The position numbers and the translations under genes are program-made. Under the pieces are notes generated by a model. The model did not search any database. It saw nothing but the letters and a program-made list of their open reading frames with translations, and was not told the origin of the DNA. Positions 23,919-32,234 of a DNA stretch of 64,000 nucleotides are shown piece after piece. The stretch is from Peribacillus sp. ACCC06369 (GTDB taxonomy: Bacteria; Bacillota; Bacilli; Bacillales; DSM-1321). How positions within the stretch are numbered: the first letter of the stretch is position 1; every line of letters starts with the position of its first letter. The stretch spans positions 1,054,001 to 1,118,000 of the forward strand of contig NZ_JAUCEN010000002.1 of the NCBI RefSeq assembly GCF_030348945.1, written 5' to 3'.

Positions 23919-24960
23919 CGAACCCATTGCTGGCATTTACTTGACTGTATGTCCTAGACTTCTGTTCGAAGAAATCGGTTTTGGTAAGGCCGATGGATTC
24001 ATCATCGAACGTTTTGATCCATGGCATCGGGTTCTCGCTATATTCTTTATACAAGTTTTCAAGGCCTAGCATGCGTAACCGTTTGTTGGCTATATATTCG
24101 ATGTATTCATTGAATTCTTCCAAATCGAGATCGGCTTTGGTTTGGATATCTTCAAGCATATATTCAGACCATTCCTTTTCGAGTTCGACGGCTTTTTCAA
24201 TCGTTGTATAAATGAACTTCGTGTTTTCTTCATTATTTAACTCAGGATATTCATACATCAAGATTTGAACGAGCATTCCAATGAAATCGAAATGGACCAT
24301 TTCATCGCGATGAATATAGGATATCATCGTAGCCGAACCGGTCATAAGGTTCTGGCGTCCTAAATTATAATAGAAAGCGAAAGCCAAATAGAAATAGATC
24401 CCTTCGAGGTTCGTTGAATGGATCAGTGCCTCGAATAAATGCTGGGGGCTTGGATCGTCCACGAACGTTTGATAGGCATCCACGATCGGTTGATTACGCT
24501 TTATTACTTCAGGATGTTCTTTAATGCGGTCGAAAAGCTGTTTTTGCTTGCCTACTGGGATCAGGGAAGCAAGGATATAGGAATAAGATTCATTATGGAT
24601 GGATTCCTGCTGGGCCATATTGGCCAGGATAGCTTTTGCCGCCGGATCTTTGATGTACCGAAGGATTTCTACTAAAGTGGGCGTTTGTAGACTGTCCATT
24701 CCAGCAATCATCGTAAGGATATCAAGAAAAGCGTCCTGGATATCTTCGTCCAATTCGCCCCACTGCTTTTTATCCTGAATCATGTTCACGCTCGATGGTT
24801 TCCAAAAGTTATTGATGAGCTGAGTATAGGTATCATAGAATTTTTCGTACTGAATATCGTTCCAAAGGAGAAAGCCTGAAGCTTCTCCTTTGAAAACACC
24901 TGTCGCTTTAGTTGGATGCGTTGGTTCCAGCATCCGGATCTTTTTGATATGATTTGTCAT
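23908..24960 (-). CDS. nrdF: Class I ribonucleotide reductase small (R2) subunit
   Basis: 350 residues. The subunit houses the dinuclear metal and tyrosyl radical. Ligand pattern: D in AGMDSLQ, then ESIHNESY, which gives the E-x-x-H pair and the radical tyrosine four residues after the His, then E in NLEGIYFY and the HRDEMVHFDF helix. The C-terminal tail that docks into the large subunit is present. It lies between the large subunit gene and the flavodoxin. Named nrdF for context; nrdB is equally possible. Confidence 0.92.
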   Translation of the reverse strand: MTNHIKKIRMLEPTHPTKATGVFKGEASGFLLWNDIQYEKFYDTYTQLINNFWKPSSVNMIQDKKQWGELDEDIQDAFLDILTMIAGMDSLQTPTLVEILRYIKDPAAKAILANMAQQESIHNESYSYILASLIPVGKQKQLFDRIKEHPEVIKRNQPIVDAYQTFVDDPSPQHLFEALIHSTNLEGIYFYLAFAFYYNLGRQNLMTGSATMISYIHRDEMVHFDFIGMLVQILMYEYPELNNEENTKFIYTTIEKAVELEKEWSEYMLEDIQTKADLDLEEFNEYIEYIANKRLRMLGLENLYKEYSENPMPWIKTFDDESIGLTKTDFFEQKSRTYSQVNASNGFDEL

Positions 24961-25005
24961 TCGTGAAAACTCCTTTAAGAGTAGATTACTGGGTTATGGT
25001 TGTCG

Positions 25006-27303
25006 TTAACTTGAACAGCTTTCGCAGGCATTGTCATATTCGGAAGAAGTTGAACGAACATAATATGTTGATTTCAACCCGGATTCCCAAGCGGTTAAAT
25101 GTATATCCAATAGGACCTTGGCTTTGATTGTGTTGTGTACATACAGATTAAAGCTGATTGCTTGGTCAATATGGCGTTGGCGGGCAGCATTTTGCCTGAT
25201 GCTTTCCAGTTGATCCAAATTAAATCGGGTCTTTTTATAATATTCATACGTATTTGGCGTCAAGCCTGGTGCGGTCACCTTGAATTTAAAGTTTTTCTTT
25301 TCCTCGTAAAATTCAATTTCATACAAAGGATCGATCCCATCCGTGGAATTACCGATCTTGGCGGTCGATGAATTGGGGGCAATGGCCATTAGATATCCAT
25401 TACGGGTCCCGTGTTCCTGGACGTTTGCTTTTAAATCCATCCATTTTTGATCCGTATAGTCACGCAGTTCGAAATATTCCCCTGTATGCCAATCCGATCC
25501 TTCGAAATATGGGTACGTTCCTTTTTCCTTAGCCAATTCATTGGATGCCTTGATCGTTAAGTAAGCGATCTTTTCGTATAATGCATCGGCATATTCAACA
25601 GCCTCATCCGATTCCCAATAAATATTCTGTGTGGCAAGTAAATGATGCCATCCAAACGTTCCTAAACCAATTGCCCGGTAACGTTTGTTCGAGATGGATG
25701 CTTGCTTGACCGGAAGATTATTCACATCGATTACGTTATCCAGCATCCGGATCTGAATGGGAATCAACCTTTCCAAAACATCGCTGCTCACCGCACGGGG
25801 CAAGTTAATGGATGAAAGGTTGCAGACAACGAAATCGCCGCTTTTACGAACAACAACGACATCTCCATCTTCTGTTTCGTATTCATCGGTGATCGTCGAA
25901 GGGCTTAAGTTTTGAGCAATCTCGGTGCAAAGGTTAGAACAATAAATCATACCTTTATGTTTATTTGGATTCTTCCGGTTCACTTCATCGCGGTAGAACA
26001 TATATGGTACGCCTTCTTCTAATTGAGAAATCATGATGCTTTTCATGATGTCCATCGCATTGATCTTTTCAAAGCTATAGTTTGGAAGCGAACCATTTTC
26101 TGCGGCCTCGACAGCAAGTGCATAATGATTCCTGAAGCTTCCTTCGCCTTTCTTCTCGTCGTAGAGGTCTTCAAGTGAGAATCCAAGGGTTTGCTTGACG
26201 GTATGCGGATCGAAAAGATACCATTCTTTTCTGTCACGTACAGCCTCCATGAATAAATCAGGAATGCATACACCCGTAAAAATATCATGGGCTTTTAATC
26301 TGTCATCCCCGTTTTGCGTCTTCAAATCAAGAAAGCTCATGATATCTTTATGCCAGGCATCCAAGTAAATCGCGATGGCACCTTTACGTTGCCCCAGTTG
26401 ATCGACACTGACAGCTGTCTGGTTGAACAGTCGAATCCAAGGAGTCGTGCCGGAACTATTTCCAGAGAAACCACGGATATCGGAACCAAGCGAGCGGATC
26501 TTACCAACGTAAAGACCGACACCGCCGCCGAATTTTGATACTTTTGCGGCATCGTAGTTAGATAGGTAGATACCATCAATGGAATCTTCAATTGCGTCGA
26601 TAAAGCAAGAGCTTAACTGTCCATGCGTTTTTCCTGCATTGGAGAGTGTAGGTGTCGCAACAGTCATATAAAGGTTGGACATTGCCCAGTAAGCTTCTTT
26701 GATAAGTTGCAGGCGGTGCTCCGTTTTTTCCAATCGCATGATTTCCATCGCGATGATCATGAAGCGCTCTTGGGGCAGTTCGTAGACCTTGTCCTTTTTT
26801 GGGCGGGCTAGGTAGCGATCGTTTAATAAGTAGATGCCTATGTAAGAAAATAATTTATCCTTTTCCGGGTCGATCACCGAACCCAATTCCTCAATTTCCG
26901 CTTTCGTATAAGAAGAGAGCAGTTCTGATTTATAGATGGGGTAACGCTGGCCTTCTGAAAGTTGGGAGAGTTCCGTGATCAGTTCATAGAATGGGCCATA
27001 ACTCATGCCTTCATAACCTCGATTGGCTTGTGCATCCCTATACATCGCATTCAACAGTTCTGCTGCAGCAACGAACGTCCAATCGGGAGCATCGATATCG
27101 ACACTTTCCAGAGCGAGCTGAATCAGTTTCTTTGATGCCTGTTCTTCGGTTGAGTCACTTTTGCGATCAAGCCATTTTGTAAAACGCTTCTTGAACTTTT
27201 CCATATCGAGACGGCCTTCAAATTCCTTCGATAACATCTCAAGCTGGATGGAATTCGTGTCGGTGTCATTTTCACTTATGGTAGAGTTATATGTTTGAGT
27301 CAT
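25006..27303 (-). CDS. nrdE: Class I ribonucleoside-diphosphate reductase large (R1) subunit
   Basis: 765 residues from the ATG at 27303 behind ACAAGGAGGATTATT; the frame runs further up into the riboswitch terminator and is rejected there. R1 marks: TPTLSNAG, SSCFIDAIEDSIDGI, KFGGGVGLYVG, the NLCTEI/CNLSSINL active-site cysteines, GLGTFGWHHLL, and MAIAPNSSTAKIGNSTDGIDP. The C-terminal redox pair is NACESCSS. No ATP-cone was recognised at the N terminus. It reduces NDPs to dNDPs with the R2 subunit. Named nrdE by context. Confidence 0.93.
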   Translation of the reverse strand: MTQTYNSTISENDTDTNSIQLEMLSKEFEGRLDMEKFKKRFTKWLDRKSDSTEEQASKKLIQLALESVDIDAPDWTFVAAAELLNAMYRDAQANRGYEGMSYGPFYELITELSQLSEGQRYPIYKSELLSSYTKAEIEELGSVIDPEKDKLFSYIGIYLLNDRYLARPKKDKVYELPQERFMIIAMEIMRLEKTEHRLQLIKEAYWAMSNLYMTVATPTLSNAGKTHGQLSSCFIDAIEDSIDGIYLSNYDAAKVSKFGGGVGLYVGKIRSLGSDIRGFSGNSSGTTPWIRLFNQTAVSVDQLGQRKGAIAIYLDAWHKDIMSFLDLKTQNGDDRLKAHDIFTGVCIPDLFMEAVRDRKEWYLFDPHTVKQTLGFSLEDLYDEKKGEGSFRNHYALAVEAAENGSLPNYSFEKINAMDIMKSIMISQLEEGVPYMFYRDEVNRKNPNKHKGMIYCSNLCTEIAQNLSPSTITDEYETEDGDVVVVRKSGDFVVCNLSSINLPRAVSSDVLERLIPIQIRMLDNVIDVNNLPVKQASISNKRYRAIGLGTFGWHHLLATQNIYWESDEAVEYADALYEKIAYLTIKASNELAKEKGTYPYFEGSDWHTGEYFELRDYTDQKWMDLKANVQEHGTRNGYLMAIAPNSSTAKIGNSTDGIDPLYEIEFYEEKKNFKFKVTAPGLTPNTYEYYKKTRFNLDQLESIRQNAARQRHIDQAISFNLYVHNTIKAKVLLDIHLTAWESGLKSTYYVRSTSSEYDNACESCSS

Positions 27304-27335
27304 TAATAATCCTCCTTGTAAACTTCCGCTAAAAT

Positions 27336-27417
27336 AAAAAAAAACCGCCCAATGAATTGAGCGGATCAAACGATAGAATAAAAGAGCCATGAAAAAATAG
27401 CCATTATGCTATCGTTT
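27336..27417 (-). terminator. Riboswitch expression platform: terminator and upstream pairing element
   Basis: On the minus strand CCGCTCAA-TTCA-TTGGGCGG (27345-27364) is followed by nine T residues, a good terminator just before the nrdE ribosome site. Upstream, AAACGATAG and CTATCGTTT (27409-27417 and 27368-27376) form a 9-bp stem that ends four bases from the terminator. Together they look like the switching part of the cobalamin riboswitch. Confidence 0.75.
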
Positions 27418-27457
27418 CATCATCTCAATCCCCGAAGAATAAGAAACGTGAAAAATT

Positions 27458-27609
27458 CAAGGCAGGTCTCCTGACTCATGATCATCCTACTTTGAGTCCT
27501 TCCCGTATAGAGAGCTATACAGTGGTTTCTCATTTCGTCACATTTACAGTTGCGGGGACAGTTCCGGGTTCGCACCGGATTCCCTTTTCAGCCATCGCTG
27601 GCACCTTGG
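27458..27609 (-). ncRNA. Adenosylcobalamin (B12) riboswitch
   Basis: Read on the minus strand it has the conserved elements in order: a CCAAGG start, AAAAGGGAATCCGGTGCGAA, CCCCGCAACTGTAA, a CCACTG box, GGGAAGG and the 3' end GAGTCAGGAGACCTGCC. CAAGG and CCTTG close the P1 stem. It lies about 155 nt ahead of the nrdE start and is followed by a terminator, so bound cobalamin should lower expression of the operon, the normal sense for this class. Confidence 0.93.
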
Positions 27610-27619
27610 ATTACAAAAA

Positions 27620-27667
27620 AATCTATATATAGTTATTGGTGTTGTTTATGTAATCAATATCTAGTAT
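27620..27667. promoter_or_regulatory. Tandem NrdR-type boxes
   Basis: Two similar boxes lie upstream of the riboswitch: AATCTATATATAGTTA (27620-27635) and AATCAATATCTAGTAT (27652-27667). Both share the AATC-N-ATAT-N-TAG core and begin 32 bp apart, three helical turns, which is the standard spacing for NrdR sites before nrd genes. NrdR represses when dATP is high. nrdR itself is not in the window. Confidence 0.6.
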
Positions 27668-27771
27668 TTCTGCTTATATTATCGTAAGCCATATACGATG
27701 ATAATTCAACTAATATATTTGAGAAAAACCAACCCTTATCTATTGACAAAGAGAAGGTAGAGGGTGAAAGA
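27668..27771. other. Spacer upstream of the nrd boxes
   Basis: A/T-rich, no gene seen. A TTGACA at 27743-27748 has no good -10 partner 17 bp downstream. Confidence 0.4.
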
Positions 27772-27837
27772 ATGAAAGATTTTATTGGGGAATGGGTAAT
27801 TCAAGCGCTGAATTTAGGGGATTTTGTGTTAAAATAA
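27772..27837 (+). CDS. Possible 21-residue peptide upstream of ppaC
   Basis: ATG behind AGAGGGTGAAAGA opens a 21-codon frame (starts MKDFIGEWVI). Its ribosome site is moderate and no family is known. It could be a micropeptide or chance. Confidence 0.25.
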   Translation: MKDFIGEWVIQALNLGDFVLK

Positions 27838-27916
27838 AGTGTATAGTAAAGGTGGCTCTCCTTTATTGCGATAAGGGGATTCGCGGAAAAATATTTATGA
27901 AAAAGGAGATAAAATC

Positions 27917-28846
27917 TTGGAAAAAGTATTAGTTTTTGGACATAAAAACCCGGATACAGACACAATCTGTTCAGCAATCGCTTATGCAGATCTGAAAAAG
28001 CAGTTAGGTATCAACGCTGAACCAGTTCGTCTGGGTGAAGTGAATGGTGAAACTCAATATGCGTTGGACCACTTCAAATTCGAAGCTCCTCGTCTTGTGG
28101 AAAAAGTGGCAGGGGAAGCTGATGGCGTGATCCTGGTCGATCACAATGAACGCCAGCAAAGTGCTGAAGATATTGACCAAGTACGTGTGTTGGAAGTTAT
28201 CGACCATCACCGCATCGCTAACTTTGAAACAAGCGATCCTTTATATTACCGTGCGGAACCAGTTGGCTGTACGGCAACCATTTTAAATAAAATCTATAAA
28301 GAAAACGGCGTTGAAATCCCAAAAGCGATTGCAGGTCTTATGCTGTCTGCCATCATTTCGGATTCTTTATTGTTCAAATCGCCGACCTGCACGGAGCAAG
28401 ACGTTGCAGCAGCTATGGAACTGGCTGATATTGCGGGAGTCAACGCTGAAACATATGGTTTGGAAATGTTGAAGGCGGGAGCTGACTTGAGCGACAAAAC
28501 GATTGCCCAGCTTATCACTCTTGATGCAAAAGAATTCTCCATGGGCATGGCTAAAGTGGAGATAGCTCAGGTCAATGCTGTTGATCCGAACGAAGTCCTT
28601 GCTAAGCAAGCCGAACTAGAAGCAGCCATTGAATCGGTCATCGCTGTGAAGGAATTGGATTTATTCCTATTCGTAGTAACGGATATCCTGACCAATGATT
28701 CTGTTGCCTTGGCTCTTGGTAAAGCAGCCAACGCAGTGGAAAAAGCATATGACGTTTCATTAAACAATAACATCGCCGTCTTAGAGGGCGTTGTATCGCG
28801 TAAAAAACAAATCGTGCCGGTCTTAACGGGCGTATTCAGTAAATAA
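27917..28846 (+). CDS. ppaC: Manganese-dependent inorganic pyrophosphatase
   Basis: 309 residues, starting with TTG behind AAAAAGGAGATAAAA. DHH family: [18 protein letters not shown] (H, D, D), [10 protein letters not shown] and [10 protein letters not shown] (DHH), then the C-terminal substrate-binding domain with [14 protein letters not shown]. It hydrolyses PPi with Mn2+ in the cytoplasm. Codon use is that of a highly expressed gene. Confidence 0.96.
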   Translation: MEKVLVFGHKNPDTDTICSAIAYADLKKQLGINAEPVRLGEVNGETQYALDHFKFEAPRLVEKVAGEADGVILVDHNERQQSAEDIDQVRVLEVIDHHRIANFETSDPLYYRAEPVGCTATILNKIYKENGVEIPKAIAGLMLSAIISDSLLFKSPTCTEQDVAAAMELADIAGVNAETYGLEMLKAGADLSDKTIAQLITLDAKEFSMGMAKVEIAQVNAVDPNEVLAKQAELEAAIESVIAVKELDLFLFVVTDILTNDSVALALGKAANAVEKAYDVSLNNNIAVLEGVVSRKKQIVPVLTGVFSK

Positions 28847-28852
28847 TATAGG

Positions 28853-28890
28853 GAAAGGGGTGCTCATTAAAAACGTGGGCATCCTTTTTC
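28853..28890 (+). terminator. Terminator after ppaC
   Basis: AGGGGTGCTCA pairs imperfectly with GTGGGCATCCTTTTT, and a T-run follows. Confidence 0.75.
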
Positions 28891-28901
28891 TGTACATGCA
28901 A

Positions 28902-28944
28902 AAAAAGACTCAACCATCCATTTAAAGGTGTTTGAGTCTTTTTT
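28902..28944. terminator. Bidirectional terminator, ppaC region and minus-strand small gene
   Basis: AAAAAGACTCAA and TTGAGTCTTTTTT form a long stem with A- and T-run flanks, just past the stop of the convergent 48-residue gene. Confidence 0.85.
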
Positions 28945-28945
28945 C

Positions 28946-29092
28946 TTAATTCAAAGTTTCCTTTTCTTTTTCATAGGCGATGACAATCAGTTCTTTATTG
29001 GCTTCCTCGCCAAGTTTGCTTTCAAAGCTTTTCAGTTCATTCAATAAATCTGGTGACAGATTTGCTGCCGTATAATCCTGCTCGGATGTCAT
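28946..29092 (-). CDS. Small acidic protein of unknown function (48 residues)
   Basis: Ribosome site AAAGGAGCG before the ATG at 29092; peptide starts MTSEQDYTAANLSPDLLNEL and ends EKEKETLN. It is helical and acidic with no membrane segment, as in small conserved bacillus proteins. A terminator follows immediately. No family recognised. Confidence 0.65.
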   Translation of the reverse strand: MTSEQDYTAANLSPDLLNELKSFESKLGEEANKELIVIAYEKEKETLN

Positions 29093-29177
29093 GCTTTTCG
29101 CTCCTTTCAAAAGGAAATATTTCATGTTATCTATTTTGTCGGTTTGAAAAGTTTCTATTCAGCAGAGTTTTACTTCT

Positions 29178-30635
29178 TCAAGAAATTTTACTTTCGGATG
29201 TAGCGAGTTTTTCCAGCAATAACGAACTTTCCTCATCGAGGCCTTGCACCTGGACAGGTGTACCTCGTAGCTGATATTTTAGGACAACCGTATCAACAGC
29301 ACCGACTGCAGAAGCATCCCATATTTTAGAGAGGGAAAAGTCGATGATGATTGCATCGGCTTTTTCCTTGAAATCAAACTTCGAAACAAAGTCCTGGACC
29401 GAAGCGAAAAATATTTGTCCGCTAATACGATAAGTGATTTTCTTAGCATGGATGTCTTCCGTTTTCTCAACAGCCACTTTAGAAATTTTAGCTGAGAAGA
29501 AAATCATGCTCAAGAGCACTCCAGCCAATACCCCTTTTGATAAGTCATGCGTATATAGGACAATGAGGACCGTCACGATCATCACGGCTGCATCCGTCCT
29601 TGGAGCCTTATTGAGCCTCTTTAGGGAAGACCAGTCAAATGTCCCGATTGAAACCATGATCATGACTGCTGCAAGTGCAGCCATCGGTATTTTAATAAGG
29701 ACGTCATTCAGTACCACGATTAATACCATAAGGAATGCGCCAGCTACAAAAGTGGAGAGTCGGCCCCTTCCTCCTGATTTAATATTGATACCGGATTGAC
29801 CGATCATTGCACATCCTGCCATGCCGCCAAAACATCCGGCGATGATATTAGCAATTCCTTGGCCTTTGGCTTCCTTATTTTTATTACTGTCCGTGTCAGT
29901 CATTCCATCGACTATTTGAGCTGTCAATAACGATTCAAGCAACCCCACAAACGCCAGGGCAATGGAATATGGAAAAATGATCGCCAAAGTTTCGAAGGTC
30001 AAAGGGATGTCTGGAAGCATGAACATCGGAAGTGCTTCGGTCATTTGCCCCATATCCCCAACAGTCCGTACCGTAGCCCCCGTAGTAACTGCAACGATCG
30101 TCATGAATATGATGGCGACAAGTGGTGAAGGAATGACTTTCGAGATCAGCGGAAAAAGATAAATGATAGCTAATGAAACGGCTGTCATGACATACATGAT
30201 CCATGTTTCGCCGACGAAATGGGTGAGCTGTGCCGTGAAAATCAAGATGGCTAAAGAATTCACGAAACCAGTCATGACTGGCTTTGGGATGAACTTCATT
30301 AATTTCCCGATTTTGAAAACCCCTAGTAAAATTTGGAGCAATCCCGTCAATATTGTTGCAGCAAGTAAATAGTTCAAGCCGTGATCTTTAACAAGATCGA
30401 CCATGACGAGTGCCATTGCTCCAGTGGCAGCCGATATCATTCCCGGCCTTCCGCCGACAAAAGAGATGACGATGGCAATGCAGAATGAGGCATATAGACC
30501 AACCATTGGGTCTACACCAGCAATGATCGAAAAGGCAATCGCCTCTGGAATCAATGCCAAGGCAACGACAATTCCGGATAGAACATCTCCTCGAACGTTG
30601 CCAAACCATTCCTGTTTGTATGCAGATGTATTCAA
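29178..30635 (-). CDS. SulP-family anion permease with STAS domain
   Basis: 485 residues from the TTG at 30635 behind AGAAGGAGTG. The membrane part (residues about 15-390) carries [19 protein letters not shown] and [19 protein letters not shown], both typical of SulP transporters. A STAS domain follows at about 400-485. It carries sulfate, bicarbonate or another anion across the membrane; the substrate is not clear. Confidence 0.9.
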   Translation of the reverse strand: MNTSAYKQEWFGNVRGDVLSGIVVALALIPEAIAFSIIAGVDPMVGLYASFCIAIVISFVGGRPGMISAATGAMALVMVDLVKDHGLNYLLAATILTGLLQILLGVFKIGKLMKFIPKPVMTGFVNSLAILIFTAQLTHFVGETWIMYVMTAVSLAIIYLFPLISKVIPSPLVAIIFMTIVAVTTGATVRTVGDMGQMTEALPMFMLPDIPLTFETLAIIFPYSIALAFVGLLESLLTAQIVDGMTDTDSNKNKEAKGQGIANIIAGCFGGMAGCAMIGQSGINIKSGGRGRLSTFVAGAFLMVLIVVLNDVLIKIPMAALAAVMIMVSIGTFDWSSLKRLNKAPRTDAAVMIVTVLIVLYTHDLSKGVLAGVLLSMIFFSAKISKVAVEKTEDIHAKKITYRISGQIFFASVQDFVSKFDFKEKADAIIIDFSLSKIWDASAVGAVDTVVLKYQLRGTPVQVQGLDEESSLLLEKLATSESKIS

Positions 30636-30757
30636 AGAAACACTCCTTCTTTCTTTTACTTATGTGTGTTAATCTTCTTTTTTAACGCACTAAATTATAG
30701 CATGAGTACTTCTTTCTATCTATATGGATAATATAAACGACAAATTGAGGGCTATTC
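30636..30757. other. Spacer upstream of the SulP gene
   Basis: A/T-rich; the minus-strand promoter region of the SulP gene should be here, but no unambiguous box is claimed. Confidence 0.3.
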
Positions 30758-30914
30758 ATGTCTTATCATTTACAGGCGAATGAACGGAGTATGCTCAGAA
30801 GGAAGATTTGGTGCAAGAAGTGCCAGTTCTATAATTGAGGAAACCAAGGCTGAAGAAACCTCGATCTTACTATACGATGAATCGGTAAACATTTTTTGTA
30901 AAGCACTTCGATAG
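30758..30914 (+). pseudogene. Possible frameshifted HPr-like gene remnant
   Basis: The frame ending at 30914 encodes FGARSASSIIEETKAEET and LLYDESVNIFCKALR, which lines up by eye with the first half of HPr (around IHARPATLLVQTAS and VNLKSIM). The histidine of the active site is glycine here. An ATG with GAGGG ahead (30758) is in another frame, so a frameshift near residue 17 would be needed. Decayed; identity uncertain. Confidence 0.3.
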
Positions 30915-31333
30915 GGTTTTCGAAACTGAATGAAACGATTATCCAAAAATGGGGGGATGAATTGCGGTGGGCATCCAGTTGTCGGTGAATTGGAATGATA
31001 CATTTAGCCAATAAGGCAATGGACGCATTTAAATTGGGCTGTATTGAACTGGAAGTGGAGTTTATGCCTCCCCATTAAAACCTGATTGAAAGAGAGGCAG
31101 AATAAGCCTCGGAATGGGATCCTATGAAAGAACAACTGTACTTGAATATTAAGAAATCATCATGACTAAAGGGATGCTGTGATGCTTTTGATGATACCGG
31201 TCGAAAGGGAACTCGCAACTGCGTATTGGGAAGAAGCATACCATTATCTAGTGAACAGCCATTTTCAAGAAGCTTTCCTTGACGATGCATATGGAGGTGG
31301 GCGTTACCACAATTAAGCTGGAGGATTATCATT
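30915..31333. other. Gene-poor, probably decayed stretch
   Basis: Many short frames with stops; no ribosome-site/frame pair is convincing. One frame (around 31180-31312) gives a 43-residue segment with YWEEAYHYLVNSHFQEAFLD that reads like a protein but is broken off by a stop. It suggests old gene debris. Confidence 0.4.
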
Positions 31334-31546
31334 ATGCCTACAAACAGGGCACGCATGCTTATAATGCCAATAGAATGGATTCCCGAAAGGATTTATATCA
31401 ATGGGCATGAGGTAAAATGGATTTTTTTACCGGAACGAGATTTTCCCTTTTCAACATGCATGGAAGTGGTGAGGGGCCCTGTGTTAAGGGGCTATCCCTT
31501 TTCATTGATACTGGATTTACATTTTGGACATGTCACTTCTTTATAA
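31334..31546 (+). CDS. Doubtful 70-residue ORF
   Basis: The ATG is preceded by GGAGG at good distance, and the first half (RIYINGHEVKWIFLPERDFP) is protein-like. The tail runs antisense through the zinc-ribbon gene, so if real it may be a damaged gene with a read-through end. No family recognised. Confidence 0.25.
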   Translation: MPTNRARMLIMPIEWIPERIYINGHEVKWIFLPERDFPFSTCMEVVRGPVLRGYPFSLILDLHFGHVTSL

Positions 31547-31686
31547 TGCTTGAACCTGATCTTTCGTAGATCGCTTCTGGTCAACATTGCGAATACATTA
31601 TATCTTGTGCCGCAAGCACAAGTATTTTTATCTTTAACTATGTGTCTCTCATCCGTAGTAGCTGAATAAATGGTTGGAAAAAACAT
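31492..31686 (-). CDS. Small zinc-ribbon protein under a c-di-GMP riboswitch
   Basis: 64 residues. The ATG at 31686 has a near-perfect AAAAAGGAGGG site six bases ahead. Cysteine pairs CACG (about residue 23) and CPKC (about 54), 30 residues apart, make a zinc ribbon; the stretch between is rich in basic residues (RSDLRKIRFKHYKEV). It has no signal peptide or membrane segment. A cyclic-di-GMP-I riboswitch lies directly upstream and no other gene follows, so this is the apparent target. The ends look like a PilZ-type length only by size; no PilZ motif is present. Confidence 0.72.
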   Translation of the reverse strand: MFFPTIYSATTDERHIVKDKNTCACGTRYNVFAMLTRSDLRKIRFKHYKEVTCPKCKSSINEKG

Positions 31687-31702
31687 ATATAACCCTCCTT
31701 TT

Positions 31703-31735
31703 TCTAATTTTAGGCAAATTAAAAAGGGGCAAGAA
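31703..31735 (-). promoter_or_regulatory. Ribosome-site-masking hairpin downstream of c-di-GMP riboswitch
   Basis: On the minus strand CCTTTTT-AATTT (before the loop) can pair with AAATT-(2-nt bulge)-AAAAAGG, which takes in the start of the ribosome site of the zinc-ribbon gene. The same region (31707-31720) is the exact complement of 14 bases in the aptamer (31842-31855), so the two pairings exclude each other. Confidence 0.5.
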
Positions 31736-31756
31736 ATAAATAATAAAGCGATCTAA

Positions 31757-31863
31757 TTCAAGATAAATCTTGGCAGCCCGGCTGCCATGACAACTAAGTT
31801 GTTGGGTTAGGCCCGTGGCTTTGCGTCTTTTACTTTCATAAAATTTGCCTAAAATAATCTTAA
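31757..31863 (-). ncRNA. Cyclic-di-GMP-I (GEMM-I) riboswitch
   Basis: Read on the minus strand: GGCAAA, a small GAAA-capped stem, GACGCAAAGCCACGGGCC, TAACCC, and a GGCAGCCGGGCTGCC hairpin, the conserved core of the GEMM-I aptamer. A P1 stem of seven pairs (TTAAGAT with ATCTTGAA, one wobble) closes it. It sits about 70 nt before the ribosome site of the 64-residue zinc-ribbon gene. Confidence 0.92.
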
Positions 31864-32004
31864 CATAAAATTGAAGTGCGGAAAAAATACTTATCAGTTT
31901 AATGGGTGGGGATGAAGATATTAAAGTGGTTAGCCCCAACGGTAACATTTAGCTTGTTTAATTCATTTTCTGTTGAATCCATCTTTACAAGGGTTGCATG
32001 TTAT
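31864..32004. other. Spacer upstream of the riboswitch
   Basis: A/T-rich, without a gene. The promoter of the riboswitch transcript (minus strand) must lie here; no clear -35/-10 pair is claimed. Confidence 0.4.
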
Positions 32005-32198
32005 TCACTGAAAGGCTTGAAAGTGATCCGTTTCCAATCTTTTTTCTCGGTTTTCCTTCGATAATACCGCATTCACTTCAGTAACAAGATTTCCTTCTGC
32101 TATTTCCAATGATTTTTCTTCTAACTTTTTTTCGGAATCCGACCCAAACAAACCTGTTGAGAAGTAACCAGTACTACGGCTTTATGAGCATTAAGCAT
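32005..32198 (-). pseudogene. Possible frameshifted small gene
   Basis: An in-frame stretch ending at 32005 encodes SDSEKKLEEKSLEIAEGN and LVTEVNAVLSKENREKRLE, charged and helical, which looks like real protein. Its upstream part (MLNAHKAVVLVTSQQ) is in another frame, so one frameshift would be needed. There is no ribosome site, since the start lies in the terminator of the MFS gene. Probably a relic. Confidence 0.3.
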
Positions 32199-32202
32199 AT
32201 AA

Positions 32203-32230
32203 AAGCCTGCTTTCTTCTGAAAGCAGGCCT
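32203..32230 (-). terminator. Terminator after the MFS gene
   Basis: GCCTGCTTTC and GAAAGCAGGC pair with a four-base loop, and the minus strand continues in T residues. Confidence 0.85.
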
Positions 32231-32234
32231 TCGA

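Noticed and set aside
29935..30609. Open frames opposite and within the SulP gene
   Set aside because: No ribosome sites and no protein-like features; shadows of the transporter.
31649..31948. 99-codon minus-strand frame through the c-di-GMP riboswitch
   Set aside because: It runs through the whole structured RNA, so coding is unlikely.
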